From NCBI GenBank assembly GCA_024704765.1, contig JAKMXF010000110.1:434001-498000 (forward strand): a stretch of DNA of 64,000 bases, written 5' to 3'. Of the stretch, positions 56,301 through 64,000 are shown in pieces. A program made the position numbers and the translations under genes. Numbering within the stretch: position 1 is the stretch's first letter; each line of letters starts with the position of its first letter. The DNA is from Oopsacas minuta. Taxonomy: Eukaryota > Porifera > Hexactinellida > Lyssacinosida > Leucopsacidae. The notes below the pieces were generated by a model. The model saw nothing but the letters and a program-made list of their open reading frames with translations. It was not told where the DNA came from and made no database searches.

Positions 56301-57836
56301 CACTAGCAGCAGCTAATGAACGTTCCTGTTCTTTCACTGCTCTTAATTCATCTCTTATTATTCCAGAAGATAGCATTGTTGATTCAGTGACTAATCTCAT
56401 TGATAGTTTTGGTTAGTTTGTGTAATACAGTCGACTACCGTTACATCCAACAAGGAAATTTTGAAATTCCCATTATATAGAAGTCCCAAACTGCCAAAGT
56501 AACATAATTTTCAACGGTTATGTCTAAGTAATTATCGTGGGGGACAGACATATTATTAATCTTATCACGAGCAATTAGTTTATGTTTCCTATTTAGCATC
56601 TTGTCCAGTCCTCCAAGAACAACCTCTAAGTCCTACTCCTCCTAGGAAAAATCTAACCCAGAGAGTTTCAGCAATACACACTCCATTACCTCCTGTTCCA
56701 ATACACTCTCCAAGTTTGAATAAAAAGTTGAAAGATTCCTTTCCTAACACTTCACCGGATGTTCAGGACTATATGTTCAATGAGTATGATCATCCCCTTG
56801 CTCCCCCTGTCCCATTCCGACCCCATGCTCTGACTAAACCTACTTCTGAGAATGATTTCAAGGGAATGTGGAGAAATCAGAAACCTGATAGCAGGATTAA
56901 GAGACAAAGACCTCTCTCTATTAAAATGACAAGGTTTGTATTATTTGTTCGTTCTGTATATTAAATACTCCGAAAGATTATAAGTTTCCATTAAACAAAG
57001 TCTTGTGCTGTCGGCACAGAATAAAATTTAACATTTTTACAGCTCAGTTCAGGATTTCCGTCCACCAATGCCCTCGAGCATCAGTACTATAGACTTCTCA
57101 TCTCCACAACGTTCAGATTCAGACCTGGCTAGAACGAGAAAGGGTAGTGTTGGATCCCGACCCTTTAATGTCAACCCAATTGGTCCTACCAACAGATATC
57201 ATACTCAGGTGGAGCGTAAAATTAGTACAAACCTTTTCCCTACTCAACCTACTCTACCTATCGTAGAGGACAGACCTACATCACAGCTTACTCCTGAGCC
57301 TATACAGGAGCCTGATGCTGTTGATGATAATCTACCGGATATTGAGGGTTGGAGCATTGAAGAGGTAAGTCATTATTCGTGCTTCTTTAAGTAGTTTGTT
57401 GATGTAGAGTATATCTCATATTATCTATTGAATATTACACTCAATGGGTCACATAGATTAATTGGTTCCCAACCTTTTTTCACTCATGGACCAGGATTTG
57501 ACCCCCTATACCAACTTTAACGCATTCTGTGGACCCCTTGCTGTCGTCCATGGACCGCCAAGGGGTCCATGCCTCACAGTTTGGGACCGTTGCACCGAAG
57601 GATGTCTGTTTTCAAGCTGTTGGTACATATCTTTTTATTTGTGTATTTATCAGGTTGGGACTTGGCTAGAAGAAATTGGACTTCCTCAATACAAAACTAC
57701 ATTTTCAGATAACGATATAGATGGATCTGTTCTTACAATGCTAACTAATGAGAATCTCAAAGATGATATAGGGATTACTTCCTTCGGACATCGAGCCAAG
57801 ATCATCAAACAGATAAAGAATATACAAAAATATTAA
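44356..57836 (+). CDS. Multidomain signalling adaptor: IQGAP-type CH + two SH2 + proline-rich + SAM
   Basis: Thirteen exons: 44356-44642, 44866-45031, 45256-45481, 45828-46157, 46676-46995, 47179-47481, 49793-49981, 50230-50486, 53640-53833, 56022-56411, 56597-56933, 57043-57364 and 57654-57836. All are in phase, giving 1167 aa. Residues 81-226 match the IQGAP calponin-homology domain (CSVAYEYLCRMEEFRR, LSNGVWLCQLLEEVLP, LVYRHQQNICLFLDNIQELS). The first SH2 (about 497-590) has GSFLLRVG with Arg521 and GIKHFKIQ. The second (about 648-735) has GSYIVRPK with Arg678 and VTHVKV; both keep the phosphotyrosine-binding Arg. Residues 758-1100 are Pro/Ser-rich, with possible SH3 ligands (PPTPPPPF, HPLAPPVPFRP). 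The SAM domain is 1101-1166 (EGWSIEE, WLEEIGLPQY, LKDDIGITSFGHRAKI). There is no kinase, GAP or IQ motif. Likely a phosphotyrosine-reading actin-linked adaptor (inference). An upstream in-frame stop supports the start. Confidence 0.82.
44676..44840. repeat. Pogo-like MITE, copy 13
   Basis: Inner blocks acaaatatggtcccaaaccc and ttcgatggaccgcgataatt, right end gtaatgagagttgactt. In intron 1 of the adaptor gene; the next exon begins 25 bases later. Confidence 0.7.
45073..45184. repeat. hAT-like MITE
   Basis: Left end agcggttcccaacctgtggt, then ccacggac. Right side aaggtttggtaccgct. The two termini are imperfect inverses. In intron 2 of the adaptor gene. Ends of this type (cagcggttcccaacctgtgg) are typical of short hAT elements. 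Confidence 0.65.
46187..46364. repeat. Pogo-like MITE, copy 14 (nearly complete)
   Basis: caatcaactcttgttctatc to cgatataatgggagttaact, about 178 bases, with the usual interior. In intron 4 of the adaptor gene. Confidence 0.8.
47019..47120. repeat. Pogo-like MITE, copy 15 (internally deleted)
   Basis: cagtcaactcctattatatc and gatataacgggattttactg as ends with a shortened interior. In intron 5 of the adaptor gene, about 24 bases after the donor. Confidence 0.75.
47942..49348 (-). CDS. SLC49-type major facilitator transporter, intronless, nested in the adaptor gene
   Basis: A 468-aa frame with about 12 hydrophobic segments. The opening HPWRWYILTSLALFAFSHGI, the loop GMYVMDTFSLREALWLGTIL, and SPAKLASVWFAENERVLANS match the SLC49 family (FLVCR1/2, DIRC2, MFSD7), whose members export or import haem, choline or related small molecules. 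A charged cytosolic loop (GVWKKKPTVPPSPSAEEGM) separates the two six-helix halves, as usual for MFS proteins. Tail KYNRISAEREIKRQQQ is cytosolic. Substrate cannot be read from sequence. It lies antisense and without introns in the 2.3-kb intron between the two halves of the first SH2 of the adaptor gene. Start MSGNINDSIPLLQP contains a possible dileucine sorting signal. Confidence 0.88.
   Translation of the reverse strand: MSGNINDSIPLLQPIYKPHPWRWYILTSLALFAFSHGINLLTFASVYRYASEYYQVTEIEINYISSIYFIGGVVGAPLGMYVMDTFSLREALWLGTILNFLGTSIRLLSAYLPMNIPYLGYVTAIIGQFTIALAQSYALISPAKLASVWFAENERVLANSIATLSGVLGNGASMLVSTAIVQSTGNLPILLIATTVLSFVAMAMTVFGVWKKKPTVPPSPSAEEGMKTLPGVKKLLRNWRFLFLCVVWMLQGGMGNSFLVLYPQFICPYGYSQLYAGIIGSIGILSGMIIGIFVGYFVDRTKWFEEVSKFTMGISILCSILILEVFRIPNQPYLVAFAEISYAIFAIIQIPVFMELAVEVTYPIAVATCSGILYTCGELFGSVLTFSAPYFGKQPDSKYIHISQCGVSVNTTVNSSIQGLDYTYFLYFTNALSIAVLIVYVFGFKPKYNRISAEREIKRQQQVEAQVM
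49708..49732. repeat. CAA microsatellite
   Basis: A run of about eight caa units, upstream of adaptor exon 7. Confidence 0.8.
49988..50107. repeat. Pogo-like MITE, copy 16 (degenerate)
   Basis: gctaaagggaccgccgtaat and ttactttgacggtttcgttc interior blocks, poor termini. In intron 7 of the adaptor gene. Confidence 0.6.
50588..50747. repeat. Pogo-like MITE, copy 17
   Basis: aactttaacttccgttacat to gatataactggagttgaatg with the standard interior. In intron 8 of the adaptor gene. Confidence 0.7.
51935..52036. repeat. Dispersed repeat, no clear termini
   Basis: Shares agactgtagcacattgact with 16768-16795 (ggactgtaacacattgatcc), and tttgtgcccttcatggctgc with 54850-54875. A related block is inverted at 63167-63230. 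Several fragments of one older element are likely. Confidence 0.45.
53074..53147. repeat. hAT-like remnant
   Basis: gatcctgtggaccccctgct and gatcccaggttggcaaccgt; similar to the inner part and right end of the element at 57458. Confidence 0.5.
53484..53627. repeat. Pogo-like MITE, copy 18
   Basis: Interior cgataaaaccgatggaattt and right end gatataactggagttaactg, ending about 13 bases before adaptor exon 9. Confidence 0.7.
53834..56021. other. Large intron 9 of the adaptor gene, no nested gene seen
   Basis: About 2.2 kb. Frames at 54259-54444 and 55196-55504 (minus strand) are Lys/Tyr/Ile-rich with no family pattern and are probably chance. A dispersed-repeat fragment lies at 54835-54900 (atttgtgtccttcatggctg). 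Confidence 0.5.
54835..54900. repeat. Dispersed repeat fragment
   Basis: tcatgccccgcaatttgtgt, then ccttcatggctgctcacttt and gggtacccgcc. Matches 51981-52020 and, inverted, 63170-63220. Confidence 0.45.
56428..56543. repeat. Pogo-like MITE, copy 19 (right end lost)
   Basis: cagtcgactaccgttacatc then tatagaagtcccaaactgcc; the right terminus is degraded. In intron 10 of the adaptor gene. Confidence 0.7.
57458..57599. repeat. hAT-like MITE
   Basis: Left end attggttcccaacctttttt, inner ctgtggaccccttgctgtcg, inverted ccaaggggtccatg and right end cacagtttgggaccgttgca. In the last intron of the adaptor gene. Confidence 0.7.
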
Positions 57837-59626
57837 CTATTCTACGTGTGTATGTATATGTTGACACTCTCTATATAGTGTTTTAGTTCATATAGTTATT
57901 TTTGTGTAATTAAAGATCGTATATCATCCGGTTCAATTTCTACATTTATTGCTGAATTAGATGTGATAATCGAACTATCAATTAGCAGATGTATTGTTAT
58001 TAATAGAAAGTGCAGAGTTTGTTAATTATAGTTCATTTTCAGCAATCAATATTGCGCAATACGAATACTTTACGGAGATTAATCTTGTCTAATTTTAATT
58101 ATTGAAAAACAAATTTATAACATACAGTGAGTGGTATTCGCCTAATAACAAGGGACTTTAGAGTCCATTTTTTATTAGAAATTATTCATCAGAGCGAGGA
58201 GGCAAGTAAGAATCTTTGCGTCATAAATATTCTAATTTCAATAGGGAGATGAGGGAAAGGGGAAAAATGCGGAGAGGCTCCTCTGCCTCAATACTAGTAA
58301 TGCATAACGCTCCTGGCTTAAATACATTAGAACATTTAATTATGATGAACTTGTGTAATGCGACCAATTCGGAGTCCCTTCAGGTTGTTAACACGTTCAA
58401 TTCATGCGTTGAATCCAATGAGGGCATTTGGGCGTAGGCGTAGAAAGTAATGAACTATTTAGGGAAATATCTAATCAATTTATCATATCTTAATTTAGCT
58501 ATAACCATGCTCCCAACGTCATTGTATTCACTATTGTTGCGATATGATGATTCAAGCTATGTCTTTATCCAAATACTCATTCTATCGTCATAGTACAATT
58601 CCACTGAAGAAAATAGTCCAATATTTCGTATAATATTTCAAAGCGATAATAGTATCATGCACACTACCACAATATGCTAATAATAGAATCTATTCAGCTT
58701 AACAATATAATTCATAAATATGTAATTTAAGACTTCGTGGCTTGGTAGATTCCTATTGTTAGAATATGGCTTGATAATTACCACTGGTGATTAACATAGA
58801 GACCGTAATGCTGCTATGGAATGTGATCACTAATTAGAACATATTCATACATTCCATTTGTTTCTGAAAAATAACTTTTCTAACCTGATTACTATCTGAT
58901 CATTATTTTGATTTCAAACTCTCGTTGTTAGTTTCATTATAAGCGGCTATAGGATGGGGTAAGAATCACTACGTTAAAAATGGGAGTTTCCCTATGTTCC
59001 CATATTACACAGGACCTAACAAATGTTTACTGATGTTATTGCATTTATACGAATATTCCCAGCTTATGGAATCCGTGTTTCTTTGCTTATACATTTATTC
59101 TACTTCAGTATTATTTTGCTTGTGATTGAGCTATAATAATATCTACAATAAGATAATTATATTTCATAAATAGATTTTACAGATTGCAACTTTATCCATC
59201 TGCTATTTGGCTGACTAATATTACAAACCAATTGTAATTGGAGCCTTTGAGGGGGGGCCTTGAGTAATAGTTCATTCATTCAGGAACTTCGTACACTTCG
59301 CTTTTCTCCACCAACCATGCAAATAACTATAAGAATCAAAGATAACAATTTGTGTTGCCGTTTCCCATTGCCTCCATTTGTTAGTATAATTAGTTGTATT
59401 CATGCCTAATTGATTTGATAGGATATTTTGTTGTTTGTTTATTACTAATTACTCATACACTTAATTAATATAATGATACTCTCATTAAAAAATACTATAA
59501 TGTCACATCGAACATCTATCAGTAACTTTGAAATAAACAACTCATTCGACCTACATTCCTTTTGGCGTCCTATTGTGGCGTGGTACGCCCATTTAGCCCT
59601 CTCCCCTATCGGGGAGCTTACAGGAT
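57837..59626. other. Convergent intergenic region
   Basis: About 1.8 kb between the 3' ends of the adaptor gene (+) and the phosphatase gene (-). The frame at 58216-58437 has no ATG at its stated start and no family match. Nothing else was recognised. Confidence 0.55.
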
Positions 59627-60834
59627 CTATGGGGTAAACTCCCAAGGCTGGGAACTAGAGGCTCCAGTTGTTAATGTAGTTTCTAAAGTCTGTGGCTGTA
59701 CACAAGGAATGTCTCCGTAAAGACAGTTGTCAAATTCCATGAGTTGACCTATGAAACCAATGTTGGGGTCGATGCATGGCCTTTGTAGCTTTACAAATTG
59801 GATAGTGCCTTCAAACCTCCACTGCCTTGACCACATAAGGTATGCAATTACCATAGTGGAAGATCGCGATACACCCGCATGGCAATGTATAAGAACACGG
59901 CCTTGTTTTGTCTTTGCTGCATCAATGAATGCGAATGCCAGTTTGAAAAATTCTTTGAGTGATTGCCTATGAGAATCCATGGCAGGGAGTGATAAATAGT
60001 GAATTTTGTTTTCAGAGAAATTATTAGGGATATCTGTCGTCATGTTGATGATATGTGTGATGCCGTTAGCTTGCAGAACTCTCAAGTTTGTTGCATCTTC
60101 TCTTCCCGAAATGTAGAGTGTCTCTGTGATTCGGGAGATAGGATTAGTTATTCTTGCAGGCTCCGGCAAAGAATACTCGGCTTTTACTACTGAAGAAACT
60201 GTGCATAGAGTTCGGCAAGATGTACAGAGGTGAGGAAACATTGATGAAAAACTTTCGAAACCACCTAAAAAATTGAAAAAATATTATAAAACAATATTCG
60301 AAGAAAGTGCTTATTCTGTTTTTAAAGAAATTTCAATTTACCTTGTAAATAATGCGTATTGTCACCAAAGATGGAAAGTAATTTTTCTACGAGGATTGTA
60401 GCAAAAGAAGTTGGGTTCTCGAAGTCTTTCATGCCTTTTTCTGTATGGCAGATAATTGCAGATTTTATTTCAGAAACATCTCGACATTGCATTTTTGATT
60501 CCTTGATCAGATCAAGCGGTGAAATTATACCTTTCTTGAGTCTCCTTTGGATTAAACTGGTTGAAGCGATATTGACGGCATTTATAATGTGATTCTGGGT
60601 ATAGTTGCAGAAAGGACGTATGTCTATTACTATTACTGGAGTTGTACTCGATAGAATCTGAATAGAAAGAAAAATCATAAAATATATTTCAATAAAATAA
60701 ATGCAAATAATTTTTGGAATTTTCATAAAACTTACCGAAGACAATATTTCTGCTTCGATGCCGGACAGATTTGGGTTGGTCCTGGATGCGTAGCAGCCCA
60801 ATCCTGCAGGTAGTGATTGTGTCATTGAAACCAT
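59627..60834 (-). CDS. MAP-kinase phosphatase (rhodanese + dual-specificity phosphatase), DUSP8/16-like
   Basis: Dephosphorylates Thr and Tyr in MAP-kinase activation loops; this subtype acts on JNK/p38 in animals (family knowledge). Exons 60736-60834, 60342-60657 and 59627-60264 join in phase to 350 aa. The N-terminal rhodanese/CH2 domain (about 34-145) has VIVIDIRPFCNYTQNHIINA and the basic docking motif IQRRLKKG, like the SRPF..H...AIN..KLMKRRL pattern of DUSP8/16. The linker GGFESFSSMFPHLC is typical. The phosphatase domain (about 165-310) has RITETLYISGREDATN, the acid-loop Asp in LPAMDSHRQ, and the active site HCHAGVSRSST with Cys and Arg intact. The short C-terminus lacks the long tail of vertebrate DUSP8/16. 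Orthology among MKPs is not settled. Confidence 0.92.
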
Positions 60835-61305
60835 TTTATTGAAGTGTTTTGATTTAATAATTCAAGAATATATTTAATATTTATTTAGCACTGTTGTACT
60901 CGTATTTACTCTAGTTTGATTTATATTGTATTATTTCCATAATACAACCGTATTTATACCTTCTCTATATTCCAGTAGTGAAACAGAATAGTTCTATTAA
61001 TAGAATATAGTCAGAGTTCAATATTAATGTAGTTGAAAGAGTTCTCAAATTGTGATTTCAAACATGAGCAAAGCACCACACCTAATTTCATATTCTCAGG
61101 AATGAATTATGCAAAGTTACCTCTTTTCTTGCTTGCATTTTTTACAGATTATGATTGTTGTAATACTTTTGCAAATCTGGATAACTTTAGAAACGAAAAA
61201 AATTCAATTTCTCTCTAAAACCTTTGTATATTTTCGTTACAAATGTGCCAGCGATTTTCACCTTCGTTCATTCAAAAGCTAAGACGATTTCCTTTCGATT
61301 AAATT
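60835..61305. other. Candidate bidirectional promoter region
   Basis: About 470 bases between the phosphatase start (minus strand) and the possible first exon at 61306 (plus strand). The frame at 61033-61218 begins without ATG and has no family signature. No core element assigned. Confidence 0.4.
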
Positions 61306-61358
61306 ATGGCGGACTTTGATGAAAGCGGATATACAAGATACGCGAACAAAGACTTCAG
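61306..61358 (+). CDS. Possible first coding exon of an unidentified gene
   Basis: ATGGCGGACTTTGATGAAAG starts a short frame MADFDESGYTRYANKDFR that runs into a plausible donor (TTCAG|GTCAGATAT). Base content is clearly higher in GC than the flanks and the ATG context is good. No later exon was recognised before the window ends, so the rest would lie beyond a long intron, past 64000. It could also be chance. The peptide is too short to name. Confidence 0.35.
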
Positions 61359-64000
61359 GTCAGATATCTTTCCAAATTTCAACCTTCATACATTGAATTC
61401 TCCACTTTTTGCTGTATAATACATTCTAGAATTCATAAATTTCGAATACTTAGTCTCACACAGAATTAAAGGCATTATCTACATTATAAAGCTTGTTACA
61501 ATGCTATATGAAGATTCTCACTTTATAAATGCAATTAACTCGTAATCAGATTTGGTTGAACATCTGTAGTGTATTACGTATTCACAGCTGTGATAATTAT
61601 AATCTATAAATCACTTATTTATTATTTGTATTTACGCTAGTGCTGAGGAATTCTAAATACCATATACGTAATGACGTCATTTATATGTTGTACTAATATT
61701 AGCTGCAAAATTGCAAATACGATAAAATTTTTGATTTCTACAAAAGGATCCATTTCTAGAATTAGCATATTTTGATACTTAATATGATATATTAATTGGT
61801 GTTATGTTGATTAATAATATGATGAAACTTTACACCCTTGAGAGACTATTTTTAGCCAAGACGTCATGCTTACAAATGACTACTTTCATCGCGTATAATT
61901 ACGCATAGAGCAATATGTATATCTTTCATTCTTTTGTTTAGACAACATTTGCAAATTAATATTTCTCAAATCTATAAAAGTGTATAGATAGTATTTACAA
62001 GTTTTCCTAGAAGTATTTGAGATTAATTATCGCCGACCTGTTTAATGTTTATTACATAATCTAGAATTGTATTTTTCGAAGTCTCTTTTCCAAAAGTTAA
62101 ACCATGGTGTCATAATTGTAACTGAACTGATTCACAAGATGTAACTAGATTAACCTCTAGCGTCTATAAGATTCTGTGCAAATAAATCAAGAATTTTCAA
62201 AATCCCCATTAGCGAGTATTATCCATTATTATATTTATCTGTGAACTTACCAAATTATACTAACGAATGTTTGTTACTATTTGCATATATGTTATATGAG
62301 ATTGCATACCATGGCTCGCGATGGGTTACTCTCCTGGACCTTGCTGATTGTTTACAGTAGACACACATCTGGAACTTGAGCCCCCCAGATTACAAAGCCA
62401 TACGACGTCACTATAATTTGAATAACTTCACTAATTTAGCTGTGTAATTATGTGGGAAAATATTTTGAGAAAATCACTTTGACAGACTTACCTAACTACG
62501 AAAAGTATAATAATAATCTAAGATTCCATAAAGTTATTTCAAAATTCGTTGAGAATTGAGAAACGGAATTTCTTCAAATTCACCAGAACTCTGATAAAAT
62601 TGTCTCTAAACTCAGACAATCGTTAATTCATGAGTTTATATGGAAATATCATTTCTTGTAAATTCGTGGATTACATAGCAGTTAATATCAGAAAATCCCT
62701 ACGAATATGACCCGATTTTATGTGGACTCTAAGCTAAATATTTATCAAATGAAATTGGCGGTTATGTCAGATTATGATCTTATCTTACTTCGTTATTCAC
62801 TTTCGATTTGGAATTTTACGTCCCCAAAAAGTATTATTTCATTATCATCAATTCTATAAGTATTTACAAGCTGTTTTACAATATCTGCATAGGTAAACGC
62901 TTTATCCAGAATTGCAATGCGTCTAAATATTCGTCTAAGCAAACAAATGACCCTACCACCTGAAACAGTAATGGGTTGTTTATTATTGTATAACTACTAA
63001 AACCTGATGCTTTCCAATTTGCATTTTCAGTAAATGAATTGTTTGTATTTTGTAATTCACCTAATTTATCACTCTTTGAATTTATCCAATTTTTTTTTTT
63101 TAGTAGTTAAAATGTCATATTTTGTTTGAACAGAACTTCTGTCATATGATATGAACCAGAGGTCTATCTAGGTGCGTGGCGGGCACTTTTTCAGAACCAT
63201 AAAGGACACAAAGTTCCTGCGGCGAGACTCCAATTTGTATAAGGGGAATTTGTTACTGTCCTCTGCCTCAATGCTGGTTACGTCCTTATGAAAATATGCA
63301 ACTCACTTCAATAATTGTCTAAACTTTTTCCACAAAGCACATGATGTATTCCCATAAATATTTGTGTGCTACATAATAGGAATAAATTCCATCTGAATTC
63401 TACTAAAAATGACAAGATCTGAGTAAGTTTGTACAACTCTCTTTACCTTTTTTGGGCAGATGAATTTGATACTGAAAGTTTTTAGAAAATTAATTTAGGA
63501 TTTTTCTACTATCTTTAGGATACTGAAAGGATAATTATTTCTATGAAAGCTCTCCAATTATAATCACTATAAATCTTGAGTTGTATTTTAATAAAGTAAT
63601 AATTCTGAATGATTTGGTTAAGCGAGTAATTATATTCTTGGCAGTTTCAATTTTATCTCCCGCAAGACAAATGTTTGTTATCGTAATATTCGCTGAAGAG
63701 TATTTTCATGCTAGTTACTACACAAATATGCATTAATTTCTATGCTAGATCAAGAATTATGAACTTCAGCAAAATTCATCCTTTAAACACTATGACTAAT
63801 AATTGGTACGTATTTACTCATTGCATTAATTCTAAAATTGACCACTTTCCTAGATAGAGATTATGTATATCCTGTTGTTCAATAATGTATACTGATAGGA
63901 TGCTATTATGTAACCCACCTTCAAGAAGATTGAAGATTACTCATTGTTCATGACTACCAGAGGCCTTGGTTCCCTGAAAGTGTTTGTCATCTCCAGTTTG
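61359..64000. other. AT-rich terminal stretch, no gene recognised
   Basis: About 2.6 kb with no supported coding exon on either strand. It would be intronic if the exon at 61306 is real. Contains a dispersed-repeat fragment near 63165-63230 and a T-run near 63088. Confidence 0.5.
63165..63230. repeat. Dispersed repeat fragment, inverted
   Basis: gtggcgggcactttttcaga and ataaaggacacaaagttcct; the reverse complement matches the blocks at 54850-54895. Confidence 0.45.

Noticed and set aside
58216-58437. Open frame in the convergent spacer
   Set aside because: Starts with TTG, has no domain pattern, and no splice context supports it.

Overview
This is a eukaryotic, almost certainly metazoan, nuclear window. 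It is AT-rich, its genes are split by GT-AG introns (often 60-400 bp, sometimes over 2 kb), and the products are animal housekeeping and signalling proteins: nucleoporin Nup37, a PFTAIRE-type CDK, multifunctional acetyl-CoA carboxylase, mitochondrial IDH3 alpha, cohesin RAD21, eIF3c, NudC and a MAP-kinase phosphatase. A non-bilaterian animal such as a sponge fits the lineage-specific genes and the odd domain mixtures, but the sequence does not fix the species.

Layout. 1-2735: no recognisable gene. 2736-6012 (-): NUP37, 7 exons. 7363-12883 (+): PFTAIRE CDK (CDK14/15 type), 6 exons. 14626-26479 (+): full-length acetyl-CoA carboxylase, 28 exons, all phases consistent (2257 aa). 26828-28789 (+): IDH3A, 5 exons. 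28936-29122: decayed copy of part of RAD21 exon 2. 29395-33356 (-): two lineage-specific coiled-coil genes. 34265-34590 (+): inverted decayed copy of the first exon and promoter of the second coiled-coil gene. 34776-37696 (+): RAD21, 6 exons. 38224-40731 (+): intronless EIF3C. 40900-43534 (+): NUDC, 7 exons, with an intronless NHL-propeller gene antisense in its last intron. 44356-57836 (+): a 13-exon gene of about 1167 aa joining an IQGAP-type calponin-homology domain, two SH2 domains, a proline-rich stretch and a C-terminal SAM domain, with an intronless SLC49-type transporter gene antisense inside the intron that splits the first SH2. 59627-60834 (-): rhodanese plus dual-specificity phosphatase (DUSP8/16 type), 3 exons. 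61306-61358 (+): possible first exon of a divergent gene. 61359-64000: nothing recognised.

The most notable item is the CH-SH2-SH2-SAM gene, a combination I do not know from any described protein. Every exon junction I placed keeps frame from the ATG to the stop. Next is the lineage-specific cluster at 28.9-34.6 kb: two antisense coiled-coil/hydrophobic-hairpin proteins flanked by broken copies of a neighbouring RAD21 exon and of the cluster's own first exon, which marks a local duplication hotspot.

Introns and spacers are full of short non-autonomous DNA transposons. The main family has about 19 copies with ends resembling CAGTCAACTCCCGTTATATCGA (pogo/Tigger-like). Several other inverted-repeat families and hAT-like remnants are also present. 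Exon ends were placed by eye from splice consensus, reading phase and protein-family similarity. No database search was run.
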